Counted from the first letter of the stretch, positions 9,281 to 19,975 are shown. The stretch is 64,000 nt of DNA from Paraliobacillus ryukyuensis (GCF_003315295.1 NZ_QNRI01000010.1:51389-115388), one strand, 5' to 3'. The notes: generated by a model from the letters alone, not told the origin. A program made the numbers and translations.

Positions 9281-9323
9281 CTTAACCCCTCCTGATAAAT
9301 TCGTTTTGTGCGGCCTCACATTA

Positions 9324-9350
9324 ATAATCTATGTACACGGAAAGATTAAG
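9324..9350 (-). promoter_or_regulatory. Sigma-K-type promoter
   Basis: On the minus strand: AC, 16 bases, then CATAGATTA, an exact match to the B. subtilis sigma-K consensus AC-N16-CATANNNTA. The transcript would start near 9316 and place the AGGAGG of the 31-residue gene at a normal distance. Confidence 0.65.
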
Positions 9351-9522
9351 TATAGACAAATATAGTTAATTATTAAAAAATAGTATAACCATCATAGTTT
9401 TATGATGAGTCAGTAACTTTAAACTAAATAAAACACACATTTTGCTTTTACTAGACTACTACACTTACTACATCTCCGAGATAGCATATCTATAGTAGTA
9501 AATACTCTAGAAAGAAGGTGTT

Positions 9523-10038
9523 ATGTTGAAAACTGGAAAGTTGTATTTTGAAACTTCAGAAGACGGGAAACTAAAACAAATAAAAAGACCAAGAACAGCT
9601 AATACAGACACAACATTAATAAGTAACGATAAGGAACTACCGATTTTTTTAGAAAAATTGCGCCATGAATGGGATAAACGCGCTATTAAAACAGATCAAT
9701 TAGACAAATTAGAGGCTTTTACAGCTACATTAAAACACCCTGAAGTGCAAAAAACCATTATAAAAATCATAGAAAAAGTGAAATCACTTTTAACTAGTGA
9801 TAAAGTGAAAGGAGCGTTAACAAAAATGAGTTCCTCCAATTTCAGCGACTTATTAAAAAAGTTAACTAGTAATGAAGACGCAAGTAAATTAATGGATCAA
9901 GTTATGCGTGATCCAAAATTATCAAAAGATGCAATGGAAATGATGAAAGATGTGCTGAATGATAAAGAGAAGTTTCATTCATTAACGGAAATGATGTCAT
10001 CGATGATGAATAATGACAATGATAAAGATAAAGAATAA
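9523..10038 (+). CDS. Hypothetical charged helical protein (171 aa)
   Basis: I do not recognise this family. It is a soluble, highly charged, alpha-helical protein. The C-terminal half has repeating short helices (about 105-165: SSNFSDLLKKLTSNEDASKL, then MDQVMRDPKLSKDAMEMM), with Met-rich DPxLxxxxM-like turns loosely reminiscent of STI1 helices. The tail is Asn/Asp/Lys-rich. GAAGGTG lies very close to the ATG at 9523; the next codon, TTG at 9526, gives better spacing. It precedes a HAD phosphatase gene in the same direction, with 172 bases between them. Confidence 0.75.
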   Translation: MLKTGKLYFETSEDGKLKQIKRPRTANTDTTLISNDKELPIFLEKLRHEWDKRAIKTDQLDKLEAFTATLKHPEVQKTIIKIIEKVKSLLTSDKVKGALTKMSSSNFSDLLKKLTSNEDASKLMDQVMRDPKLSKDAMEMMKDVLNDKEKFHSLTEMMSSMMNNDNDKDKE

Positions 10039-10210
10039 AACGTAATGTTTATGTTAAAAACAAGCATATGAGTCTTTTTTTGTGTGCATCTATTGTATAA
10101 TTGTAATAGATTTCTATAATAGAAGGAGTAGTGTATTTTAAACGCAGTACTTCCTTCTTCTACCTATATTAATTAAAATTGTGAATTGAAAATACATAAG
10201 GAGTTTTTAG

Positions 10211-11065
10211 ATGAAATTAATTGCGACAGATTTAGATGGAACGTTGTTGAACCAAAACGGGAAAATAAGCCAAGGAAATGCAACAGCTCTAAAAAGAGCA
10301 ATTGGTCAAGGTGTGGAAGTAATCGTAGCTACTGGACGTTCATTTTCTGCTGCTAAAAAACCGCTACAAGATGTTGGACTAGTACTTCCAATCATTTGCT
10401 TAAATGGAGCAAATTTTTACTCAACCGAAGGAAAGTTATTGAATAGTATTCCCCTTTCCAGATCTGTTGTGCATAACATTGTCAGTGATAGTCAAAGGAT
10501 TAATGCTTATTTCGAGCTCTATACAAACAAAGGAATTTATTCACCGGATCGAACACAGTTTATGGACGTACTTGTGAACATTATGCTATCGGCTAATCCG
10601 TCTTTATCTCGAGAAGAAGTAGAACATATTGCAAAACAACGTTTTCAAGAAGAAGATTTTAACGTATTAAAAGAATTCGATACATTAATTGATAATAGTA
10701 CAATTGAGATCTATAAAATACTAGCTTTCTCCCTGGAAGCAAATACATTAGATACACTTAAACAAAATCATACGAATAAAGAAAATGTGGTAGTAACTTC
10801 TTCTGGTTATGATAATGCTGAATTTAACCATCCAGATGCTCAAAAAGGGACTGCTTTATCTCAATATGCGGAAGAAAGAGGAATCAATCTAGCAGATGTT
10901 ATGGCAGTAGGTGATAACTTCAATGACTTATCAATGCTTAACATTGTTGGGCATAGTGTAGCTATGGGTAATGCAGAGCAAACAATCAAAAATAAGTGTA
11001 CTTTTACTACAACATCAAACAATGAAGATGGTGTTGCCAAAGCAATTGAGCATTTCTTAAATTAA
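10211..11065 (+). CDS. Cof-type HAD-IIB phosphatase
   Basis: Cytoplasmic haloacid-dehalogenase phosphatase of subclass IIB, 284 residues. Motif I is DLDGTLL (D8 nucleophile, D10 acid), motif II is VATGRS, motif III uses a Lys near KGTALSQYAEERG, and motif IV is VGDNFNDLSML. The cap domain lies between motifs II and III. Relatives dephosphorylate sugar phosphates, FMN or pyridoxal phosphate; the substrate cannot be read from sequence. AAGGAG sets the ATG. Confidence 0.9.
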   Translation: MKLIATDLDGTLLNQNGKISQGNATALKRAIGQGVEVIVATGRSFSAAKKPLQDVGLVLPIICLNGANFYSTEGKLLNSIPLSRSVVHNIVSDSQRINAYFELYTNKGIYSPDRTQFMDVLVNIMLSANPSLSREEVEHIAKQRFQEEDFNVLKEFDTLIDNSTIEIYKILAFSLEANTLDTLKQNHTNKENVVVTSSGYDNAEFNHPDAQKGTALSQYAEERGINLADVMAVGDNFNDLSMLNIVGHSVAMGNAEQTIKNKCTFTTTSNNEDGVAKAIEHFLN

Positions 11066-11140
11066 CAAGCAACAATGTAATAATTAGTGGTGCAAGGTAT
11101 GTTCACCTATTTTACTATGCAGAGATAAAGACTTTGTAAA

Positions 11141-11350
11141 TTATAGTTCTTTATTTTTTGATTTTTCTCTTGAATATAAGTATATATTGAACAAGATACC
11201 TAAAATACTAATAGAGCCAGATATAATAAAAATCCAATCAGCTGTTTTTTCCCATGCAATAACAGAAGTTACAAGCATACCTATTATTATAATATAGGAA
11301 GCAGCAATGATTACATTAATAAGTTTGTTATTGATATGTTTAATATTCAT
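11141..11350 (-). CDS. Small two-TM membrane protein (69 aa)
   Basis: Hypothetical protein with two hydrophobic helices (about 11-32 and 39-58) and a Lys-rich C-terminal tail (SREKSKNKEL). AAAGGAG lies about seven bases before the ATG, supporting a real gene. No function can be assigned. It is alone on this strand between a HAD gene and a structured repeat. Confidence 0.65.
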   Translation of the reverse strand: MNIKHINNKLINVIIAASYIIIIGMLVTSVIAWEKTADWIFIISGSISILGILFNIYLYSREKSKNKEL

Positions 11351-11440
11351 AATGGTCTCCTTTAAATAATATTGTGTAAGGTAAGCCTACTGTGATTATA
11401 ACACATCCTTTTTAACACGATATAAATATATGGTATAAAA

Positions 11441-11760
11441 GGGCTGGGACAAAACAGTAAATGAACAGGAAAAATCCGAACATTAACGTGTGAAAATATA
11501 ACGCTTTGGCAAAATACTTCGCTTTCCACGGGAACAGCCTCGGGCCCACAGGAGGGGGGTCAGTTAGACGTTGTCACAGGACGTGACGGTTTTCGTCTAA
11601 CTTCTAGCCACTTCACCCAGTGGATCTTCGGCTTGTGGGGCTGCGATTACTCACCCCATCGAAAACATTTGCTTTTCCAGCAGGAGTCTACGTATTTTAC
11701 CTACGCTTCGTTCACATTGTTCGGATTCGACTTCTTCTAATTTTGTTTTGTCCCGCACTC
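11441..11760 (+). repeat. Structured intergenic repeat, copy 1
   Basis: About 320 bp bounded by GGGCTGGGACAAAAC and, at the other end, its near inverted copy GTTTTGTCCCGCACTC. The core contains a compound hairpin: GTTAGACG (11563-11570) pairs with CGTCTAAC (11594-11601), with an inner GTCAC-AGGAC-GTGAC stem. The core matches copies 2 and 3 almost base for base. It is more GC-rich than its surroundings and fills the space after the leftward bglP gene. No coding content is supported. Confidence 0.85.
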
Positions 11761-11770
11761 TTTTAAATTC

Positions 11771-13663
<1,893 letters not shown>

Positions 13664-13753
13664 TTATTTTAAAAATTCAATCGCTAAATTATAAAAGTAT
13701 TAATGCATTAACTGATAAGAGGCATCCCTTCTTTCCCCCCTTCTATTTTTCCA

Positions 13754-13824
13754 ATAAAAAAACCTAAGCTAATTCAAACATAAGAGTATACACTACTCCC
13801 AATGGTTGAAATAACTTAGGTTTT
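13754..13824 (-). terminator. LicT-controlled leader terminator of bglP
   Basis: On the minus strand AAACCTAAGTTATTTCAA pairs with TTGAATTAGCTTAGGTTT, followed by seven T. The 5' arm overlaps the last bases of the RAT, so formation of the RAT hairpin excludes the terminator. Confidence 0.85.
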
Positions 13825-13847
13825 GCCTGCTTGACCAGTAACAATCC
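13819..13847 (-). promoter_or_regulatory. RAT (ribonucleic antiterminator) for LicT
   Basis: On the minus strand it reads GGATTGTTACTGG, then TCAA, then GCAGGCAAAACC, agreeing closely with LicT/SacT-type RAT sites of B. subtilis bglPH and bglS. The antiterminator gene lies 2.3 kb upstream in the same direction. Confidence 0.93.
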
Positions 13848-13876
13848 TTTTTTAAGGATATTAAATTATGTTAATT

Positions 13877-13913
13877 AATATAGCACTCTATTTTTTAAAT
13901 GTCAACGCTTTCT
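13877..13913 (-). promoter_or_regulatory. bglP promoter overlapped by a cre site
   Basis: Minus strand: TTGACA (at 13900-13905), 17-base spacer, TATATT (at 13877-13882). AGAAAGCGTTGACA (13900-13913) matches the CcpA cre consensus TGWAANCGNTNWCA at 13 of 14 positions and covers the -35, so CcpA should block the promoter. Confidence 0.82.
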
Positions 13914-14000
13914 ATTTATTTTTATATTTTAAGCGAAACATCTATTTATAAATCTCCATTTTGAAGCTAAGGTAATAGCTAGTATTCTAAAAATCTAGGT

Positions 14001-14279
14001 TTAAAAGGTTAAGTGAATAATTAACCAAATCAACACAAAGCTAATAAGAATTGTTACATTACATACCATTCCAACGAATTTTTTATCATATTTAAAATCT
14101 ACTGCGTACGGAAGCAATATTGTTGTAGGTAAAAGCACACCCACCACAAGACCGGAGCCAAATCGAACAGCAAGGATTTTACTAAACAAACGCAAATACT
14201 CTTTATCAACAGTTAAATTATAGAATAGATAGTAAAGACCGCTTACTACTAGCCTGAACTGAGTAATAGCAGTCTTCAC
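14001..14279 (-). CDS. Possible small membrane protein (92 aa)
   Basis: Hypothetical frame with two or three hydrophobic segments (about 35-58 and 68-90) between the two PTS genes. It would start with GTG, and I see no good ribosome site before it, so either the start or the gene is doubtful. It begins 28 bases after the stop of the upstream permease gene and could be translated from that transcript. No family recognised. Confidence 0.4.
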   Translation of the reverse strand: MKTAITQFRLVVSGLYYLFYNLTVDKEYLRLFSKILAVRFGSGLVVGVLLPTTILLPYAVDFKYDKKFVGMVCNVTILISFVLIWLIIHLTF

Positions 14280-14306
14280 ACGTTGAAACAGGAATAGAAT
14301 ACGGAA

Positions 14307-16127
14307 CTAAAATATTACTGTAATAAGTTCCTCTCCTTTTTTGATATTCTCCTTATCAACTTGAATGGTTTGCATAAACTGATCATGATTCGTAACAACT
14401 ACGGGCGTGATTAAATCAAAACCATTGGCAGCAAGTAACGATCGATCCACGCGACCAATTAATTGACCTGCTTGAACTTTCTCGCCTTCCTGCACGAAAT
14501 ATTCAACGTATGTTTCCTCTAATCTTACTGTATTTAAACCAATATGAATGAGTAATTCTACACCATGTTCAGATATGAAGCCAATTGCATGACCTGTTGG
14601 AAAAATCATATTTACGCTACCAGTATATGGGGCATATAACTCGTCTTTCACTGGAACTAAAGCTACCCCTTCTCCAATAACACCTGAAGCAAACACGTCA
14701 TCAGGAACATCCACCAAAGAAAGTACAGCGCCTTCCATTGGAGCGATGACGTTCATGCTTTTTACCACTGGCTCCGATTGATTATGAACAAACGCTGTTT
14801 CTGATTTCGCACCAAAAAAATAAGTTAATACTGTGGCTAAACAAAAGCTAAGGAAGGTAGCTATTACAAATAAAACAAACCCTTCCCCAAATAGCGCTGG
14901 TAACGCTGTAATTCCAGGTATCACAAGGCTAATCGTACTAGCACCAGATAGACCCGCTAAAGCTCCACCTACTGCTCCAGCAAAACAACCGAATATAAAA
15001 GCCCGTTTATTAGGCAAATTAATCCCATAAATTGCTGGTTCAGTCACCCCCATTATACTAGCTATGGTAGCGGTGCTAGCTATTGTTTTCGTTTGTTTAT
15101 GATTTGTTCTTAACACTACACCAAATGTTGCGCCAGCTTGACTTAGTATTGATGGAACAATCATTGCGACTAGGGTATCAGAACCAAATTGATTAATATT
15201 ATTTACGACGATGGGAGATATCACCCAATGTAAGCCACTTACCACTAGAACTTGCCAAAAGAAACCTATAATTGCTCCAGCTAATACCGCGCTATTTTGA
15301 TTAACCCAATCATATCCGATAGCAATAATATCGCCTATTAACGATCCTAACGGGCCAAATATTAGTAATGTGGCTGGTACCATTACGGTTATTAAAATGA
15401 GCGGAATAAAAAACATTTTTATTGATTTAGGAATCCAGTCATTTAATTTATGCTGAAGCTGGGCCATCACATAAACAGCAATGACTATCGGGAGTACGGT
15501 GGAAGAATAATTCGTTAAAATAACAGGCACCCCTAAAAACGTATAGGCATTTCCGGTTTCATAAGCAGTGACCAAATTCGGATATAACAATGATGCTGCA
15601 ATAATAAATGCAATATATGGGTCAGCATGAAATTTACGTGCTGCGGTAATAGCTAAAATTAATGGCAAAAAATAAAATAAACTATCACTTGCAGCGTACA
15701 ATATTTGATACAAACCACTCGTATCACTGATAACATCTAAATTAACAGCTACCAGCAGCAATCCTTTAAGGATACCTACTGCGGCCAGAGATCCAACTAG
15801 GGGCATAAAAATGCCTGAGATAACATCAATTATATAATTTAAAAAAGAAATGTTACTTTTTTTGTCTTTTTTACCGTCTGTAATATGTGTGATACGCTTG
15901 ATTTGCTTGGAAATATCACTTACTTCAGGTCCAATAACCAGTTGTAATTGACCAGCTGCTTCAATCACTTGTAAAATATCAGGTAATTGCTGGAGTGCTT
16001 GTTTCTCAACAATTGCTTCCTCTTGAACTTTAAAACGAAGTCTTGTTGTACAGTGTTGCACATCATTTATGTTTGACTCGCCACCTATGTATTGAAGTAT
16101 TTGCTCAGCCAGTTCTCGATCATTCAT
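14307..16127 (-). CDS. Second PTS beta-glucoside-type permease IIBCA
   Basis: A 606-residue paralogue of the neighbouring BglP with the same order: IIB (C26 in HCTTRLRF), IIC (about 100-445, including VTEPAIYGI) and IIA (H513 in HAIGF, H528 in LLIHIGLNTV). All phosphorylation residues are present. It starts 30 bases after the licT stop and is probably cotranscribed with it. No RAT was found in front of it. The sequence differs enough from BglP that the two may prefer different beta-glucosides. The ribosome site is weak (AAGAGTGGG). Confidence 0.9.
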   Translation of the reverse strand: MNDRELAEQILQYIGGESNINDVQHCTTRLRFKVQEEAIVEKQALQQLPDILQVIEAAGQLQLVIGPEVSDISKQIKRITHITDGKKDKKSNISFLNYIIDVISGIFMPLVGSLAAVGILKGLLLVAVNLDVISDTSGLYQILYAASDSLFYFLPLILAITAARKFHADPYIAFIIAASLLYPNLVTAYETGNAYTFLGVPVILTNYSSTVLPIVIAVYVMAQLQHKLNDWIPKSIKMFFIPLILITVMVPATLLIFGPLGSLIGDIIAIGYDWVNQNSAVLAGAIIGFFWQVLVVSGLHWVISPIVVNNINQFGSDTLVAMIVPSILSQAGATFGVVLRTNHKQTKTIASTATIASIMGVTEPAIYGINLPNKRAFIFGCFAGAVGGALAGLSGASTISLVIPGITALPALFGEGFVLFVIATFLSFCLATVLTYFFGAKSETAFVHNQSEPVVKSMNVIAPMEGAVLSLVDVPDDVFASGVIGEGVALVPVKDELYAPYTGSVNMIFPTGHAIGFISEHGVELLIHIGLNTVRLEETYVEYFVQEGEKVQAGQLIGRVDRSLLAANGFDLITPVVVTNHDQFMQTIQVDKENIKKGEELITVIF

Positions 16128-16156
16128 GTTCCCACTCTTTTCTCGGTAGTAAAAAC

Positions 16157-17008
16157 TTAATGATTATCCGCCCTGCTAGTAACACGATGAATATGCAGCG
16201 TAAGATAGATCTTTTCATCATTGGACACCTTCCAACCATATGTTTTTGAAACAAATGCAGCTACCTTCTCACTACAGTGAAATGCCTTAGGATATTTATT
16301 TTTTACTTGTTCAAATAAAAAATTATCTTCGGCAACCGCTTGATTTCTTTCGCTTCGTATATATCTTAAAGCGAAAAATTTTAGATGCGTTAAGAAGCGT
16401 TCATAATTAATCGACGCCTCATCTAGTTTTATATTGTAGTGATAGATAACAATGGTAAGAATACTATTTACAATCTTTGTTATTTGCATGGTTGTTTCTA
16501 CATTTTCACCAGACAATTGGCTGTTAACAAAATGTAAAGCAATGGAAGCAGCTTCATCTTGAGGTAGATCTACTTCTATTTCTCTATTGATGATTAGTAA
16601 CGATTCGAGCGCAAGTTCAAATTCTTTTTTGTAATATTTTTTAATTTCCCATAACAATGCATTCGCAATAGAAATACCTTGTTTATATCTGCTAATAGCA
16701 AAATTCAAGTGATCGGTTAACGCAATATAAAGATAATCATCAAGATCATACGGTAACTGCTCTTTTGCTATAGAAATTATTTTATAAGCAATTTCAAAAA
16801 TTTCTGCCGGCGTATCTCGTAGTAGTTCTGTTAATTTATCTGATATTGAACTATTTTCCATTACAAATGTCTTTTCAATTTTTTCTGCATCTACCGTCTG
16901 TCCAACTTTTTTCTGAAAAGCTAGACCTCTACCCATGACCACAATTTCTTCATTATTGTCATTCGTACTTAAAACAACATTATTATTTAGGATTTTTTTT
17001 ATGTTCAT
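16157..17008 (-). CDS. licT: LicT/BglG-family transcription antiterminator
   Basis: RNA-binding antiterminator of 283 residues. The CAT domain (1-~56) begins MNIKKILNNNVV; PRD1 (about 65-170) has H in ALTDHLNFAI and in ALHFVN; PRD2 (about 171-280) has H in FLTHLKFFA and LTLHIHRV. These four His are the usual PTS phosphorylation sites, positive on PRD2 and negative on PRD1. It should bind the RAT at 13819-13847 when beta-glucosides are transported. AAAGGAAG precedes the ATG. The upstream gap holds only a weak cre-like site near 17110-17123 (12 of 14) and no RAT. Confidence 0.92.
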   Translation of the reverse strand: MNIKKILNNNVVLSTNDNNEEIVVMGRGLAFQKKVGQTVDAEKIEKTFVMENSSISDKLTELLRDTPAEIFEIAYKIISIAKEQLPYDLDDYLYIALTDHLNFAISRYKQGISIANALLWEIKKYYKKEFELALESLLIINREIEVDLPQDEAASIALHFVNSQLSGENVETTMQITKIVNSILTIVIYHYNIKLDEASINYERFLTHLKFFALRYIRSERNQAVAEDNFLFEQVKNKYPKAFHCSEKVAAFVSKTYGWKVSNDEKIYLTLHIHRVTSRADNH

Positions 17009-17288
17009 ACACTATGCTTCCTTTGGTTGATAAATTTAATTCTTAAATAGTAATATAGTAATTTATTTCTTTTTACGTGAGACGTTAGCAGCTACTACTT
17101 TAAATCCATATTAATCGCTTTCAAAATTCAACTTGTGACTTAGTTTTTTAGAAAAATAAACGATTCAGAGTTCCATATATAATCTGTATAACATTAATAC
17201 TATAACATTACTGATTTAACAGGTAAATAAATTCTCATTGGATAGGATATGTGCTACACTTCTGTTAAACATTAGAAAGGAGTTTATG

Positions 17289-18077
17289 ATGCGTAACTAT
17301 AAAGCTTTATTTTTAGATATTGATGGAACTATATTACTTCCATCACATACCATTCAACCATCAACGATCAAAGCAGTTAAACAAGTAAAAACAAAAGGAA
17401 TTGAAGTATTTCTAGCTACAGGAAGACCATTACACGAGATCGATTGGATCGCTAAAGTATTAGATGTTCATTCTTACATTGGTTACAACGGAGCTTATGC
17501 AAGCATAAAGAACGATGTAATTGTTAACAAAGCAATCCCTAAACAAGTGGTGGATCACTATTACCATGTATCTAAAAAATTGGGACATGAAATGGTTCTA
17601 TATACCGCTGATAAGAACTTATTTACATCCTTACAAGCAAAAATGGTTCAAGACTTTATTGGTTATTTTGACCTTAAGAAAAACGATTTGTTTGAACCCA
17701 ACCGAACTCAGGATATTTTAGGTATTACCATAATGGGAGCTACTCGAGAAGATCTTAAATTATATGAAACCAAAGAGCCAATTTACTTCTCTCAAGTGAA
17801 TGTGGAAGGTCTAACAGATAATTATGATGTTATTAGGAAAAATGTTAATAAGGGAAGTGCGATTCAGCAAGTATTAGAATCGCTTTCTATATCTACTGAA
17901 TCGGCTATTGCTTTTGGAGACGGGATGAATGATAAACACATGCTGCAAGTTGTGGGCGAAGGCTTTGCGATGGGGAATGCACATCCAGAACTGTTTAATT
18001 TTGCGAAGCATCGTACCACTTCAGTTGGAGAGGACGGTATTTTTAATGGATTGAAAAGCTTATCCATTATTCCATAA
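17289..18077 (+). CDS. Cof-type HAD-IIB phosphatase
   Basis: HAD phosphatase of about 262 residues. Motif I is DIDGTIL, motif II is LATGRP, motif III is likely the Lys of NKGSAIQQVL, and motif IV is GDGMNDKHML. AAAGGAG lies six bases before the ATG at 17289 (a second ATG directly upstream at 17286 is closer); the longer frame from 17238 lacks support. It is divergent from licT. The substrate is unknown, but placement beside a PTS locus fits a sugar-phosphate phosphatase. It is a diverged paralogue of the HAD gene at 10.2 kb. Confidence 0.88.
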   Translation: MRNYKALFLDIDGTILLPSHTIQPSTIKAVKQVKTKGIEVFLATGRPLHEIDWIAKVLDVHSYIGYNGAYASIKNDVIVNKAIPKQVVDHYYHVSKKLGHEMVLYTADKNLFTSLQAKMVQDFIGYFDLKKNDLFEPNRTQDILGITIMGATREDLKLYETKEPIYFSQVNVEGLTDNYDVIRKNVNKGSAIQQVLESLSISTESAIAFGDGMNDKHMLQVVGEGFAMGNAHPELFNFAKHRTTSVGEDGIFNGLKSLSIIP

Positions 18078-18093
18078 AAAATAAATAAAAAAA

Positions 18094-18124
18094 CCAAAAC
18101 ACAGGGGGTATTTTGGCTTTTTTA
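18094..18124 (+). terminator. Terminator after HAD gene
   Basis: CCAAAA (18094-18099) pairs with TTTTGG (18111-18116), followed by a T-rich tract. The stem is short, so strength is probably modest. The rest of the 313-base gap up to the YjcZ-type gene holds only its promoter region. Confidence 0.6.
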
Positions 18125-18332
18125 TCGCTAATTTCACGTAGCAGACACTTTAAAATAAACGGAGAGCAATGAAACAGGATAAGTAGATTTAATTACTTAC
18201 CTGCTCTATGGATATAATGTAACATAGAACTAATTATGATTCGTTTATTTTGTTAGATTATCTTACGCAGTTTTTTTAACATAGTAACTTAGGTGATTTG
18301 CCCATTTATGAAAATATAGACTTATGCCCGCA

Positions 18333-18359
18333 ACACAAACGGGTCTTTTACATAACCTA
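18333..18359 (+). promoter_or_regulatory. Sigma-K-type promoter of YjcZ-like gene
   Basis: AC (18333-18334), 16 bases, CATAACCTA (18351-18359): an exact match to AC-N16-CATANNNTA. This fits late mother-cell expression of the spore peptide gene 33 bases downstream. Confidence 0.75.
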
Positions 18360-18391
18360 AAGTATCAAGATAGTAAGGTGGTGAAAAACAC

Positions 18392-18508
18392 ATGGGTTAC
18401 TATGGTGGCGGCTGTGGCTATCCGCAACAAGGCGGCTATGGCGGTGGATTTGCGTTGATTGTAGTATTATTCATTTTGCTAATAATTGTAGGTGCATCAT
18501 TTTACTAA
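18392..18508 (+). CDS. YjcZ-family small sporulation protein (38 aa)
   Basis: Tiny protein with a Gly/Tyr-rich head ([19 protein letters not shown]) and one hydrophobic helix ([19 protein letters not shown]). This is the YjcZ/YczN-type architecture of small Bacillus spore-associated peptides. AAGGTGG precedes the ATG and a sigma-K-type promoter lies upstream. The Cys at position 8 is unusual. It is probably made in the mother cell late in sporulation. Confidence 0.88.
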   Translation: MGYYGGGCGYPQQGGYGGGFALIVVLFILLIIVGASFY

Positions 18509-18525
18509 GTTTTGGTGTGCACAAT

Positions 18526-18558
18526 AGTGACAAAGGAAAGTTTGACTCCTTTGTCACT
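18526..18558. terminator. Hairpin after YjcZ-like gene
   Basis: AGTGACAAAGGA pairs perfectly with TCCTTTGTCACT (12 bp, loop AAGTTTGAC). There is no clear T-run, so it may be a weak terminator or a 3' stabilising hairpin. Confidence 0.6.
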
Positions 18559-18751
18559 CTATAACTAATTAGTAACTTACATATAAGCAAAATAGTATTA
18601 GAATTATCCGCCCACAGACGGAAATAAGCATGAAAATAGTCTGATTTTTCGCCAAAATACTTTTTAATTTTTAGATAGTTTGTTAAACTCAAAAAGTAGG
18701 TGATGCGTGTTTTCCTTGTTGACTTCCCCAAAGTTACTTCATAGCGTTCAC

Positions 18752-19264
18752 CTACGCAGTTTTATCCTCTTCTATCTGCAATAATTGTTTTTTCAATATT
18801 ATCCCTGCTCGAAACCCAGTAATACTACCATTTTTTCCTAGCACACGGTGACATGGAATAGCAATTAAAAGCGGATTATTCCCAATTGCGTTTGCAACTG
18901 CTCGTACAGCTGTTGGTCGATTAATTTGTTTCGCAATTTCTTGATAAGTTGTAGTTGAACCATAAGGAATTTCTTTCAGAGCTTGCCACACTTGCTTTTG
19001 AAAATCTGTCCCTTGGTAACTAAACGGAACATTAATACTTCGTTTTTCTCCATCAAAATAACTGACTAACGCTTGTTTATAGATGGCCATTTCTTTAGGT
19101 TGATACTGTAACCTATAATTAGTATAATATTTCTTTTTTAACTTCTCCCAGAACAGCTCATCTTGATTTTTTAATCCCACATAACATAATCCTTCAGTTG
19201 AAGCCACTAACATATATGTTTCATTATCTTTTACTAGATAATCATAGAATAACACCTTAGCCAA
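18752..19264 (-). CDS. ogt: Methylated-DNA-protein-cysteine methyltransferase
   Basis: DNA-repair suicide enzyme that takes O6-alkyl groups from guanine onto its own cysteine. The active site is IAIPCHRVLGKNGSITGFRAG, with the HTH-like segment TTYQEIAKQINRPTAVRAVANAIGNNP before it. A TTG at 19264, nine bases after AGAGGGG, gives a 170-residue protein of typical length. The frame stays open to an ATG at 19357 (201 residues), but no ribosome site supports that longer form. Confidence 0.88.
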   Translation of the reverse strand: MAKVLFYDYLVKDNETYMLVASTEGLCYVGLKNQDELFWEKLKKKYYTNYRLQYQPKEMAIYKQALVSYFDGEKRSINVPFSYQGTDFQKQVWQALKEIPYGSTTTYQEIAKQINRPTAVRAVANAIGNNPLLIAIPCHRVLGKNGSITGFRAGIILKKQLLQIEEDKTA

Positions 19265-19390
19265 TACTTTAATCCCCTCTCCCAGTCTGTCATACATGCT
19301 TGTTATCATTAATTTAACATCTTTTTGAATATGAGCAATGTAGTATTTTATTAGCATGTTAACTACAAATCTAATGCACCTTATTTGCTG

Positions 19391-19975
19391 TTACTCCATA
19401 CTACGTAACGCTTGTTCCATCTGTTCCTGATTCAGCGCTCCAAAAAATTTGTGTTGAATAATACCTTTCGTATCGATCATAAAAGTTGTTGGAATAGGTT
19501 GAATGTGATAAGTGGTGGATAGTTGATCATCTTTATCCAAAAGAATAGGGAATAGCAAACCATACTCATCTGTAAAGACCTTTACAGCATTTACAGATGA
19601 TTCTGTTGCGGTCAAATTAACTGCCAGAACTTCCACATCATTGTCATGATAGAATTGTTGCATTTCCGGAATTTCTGCTTGACAAGGTGGGCACCATGTT
19701 GCCCAAAAGTTTAGCATCACCTGTTTTCCTCGATAATCCTTAAGTGATATTTTTTCACCCTTTAGTGTTTCAACCGTGAAATCCGGTGCGAAATTTCCAA
19801 TTTGCAAGCCAACTTTTACATCTTGTGCTTTACTAGAGATCGTTTTAGAAGTTACTACTGTCTGTGTTGTTGTTTTAGATTTTTCAGCACTGATAGTTGT
19901 TAAATGAACAAAACCGTGTATCGACATCCAACCAAACATAGCACATAATCCTACTAAAGGTAATAATTTTTGCAT
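19391..19975 (-). CDS. Membrane-anchored thioredoxin-like protein (ResA/TlpA type)
   Basis: Extracytoplasmic thiol-disulfide oxidoreductase of 194 residues. An N-terminal membrane anchor (about 4-25) is followed by a Thr/Ser/Lys-rich linker and an AhpC-TSA/redoxin fold with active site WATWC95PPC98. The cis-proline region is PIPTTFMID. ResA-type proteins reduce apocytochrome c or spore-wall proteins; no ccd or cytochrome gene is adjacent, so the partner is unknown. GGGAGG lies about eleven bases before the ATG. Confidence 0.87.
   Translation of the reverse strand: MQKLLPLVGLCAMFGWMSIHGFVHLTTISAEKSKTTTQTVVTSKTISSKAQDVKVGLQIGNFAPDFTVETLKGEKISLKDYRGKQVMLNFWATWCPPCQAEIPEMQQFYHDNDVEVLAVNLTATESSVNAVKVFTDEYGLLFPILLDKDDQLSTTYHIQPIPTTFMIDTKGIIQHKFFGALNQEQMEQALRSME

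Noticed and set aside
17009..17230. Possible RAT upstream of licT
   Set aside because: No GGATTGTTACTG-like sequence was found; only a weak cre-like site near 17110-17123.
18471..18731. 86-codon frame on the minus strand after the YjcZ-like gene
   Set aside because: It overlaps the spore peptide gene and the 12-bp hairpin on the opposite strand and lacks a ribosome site.
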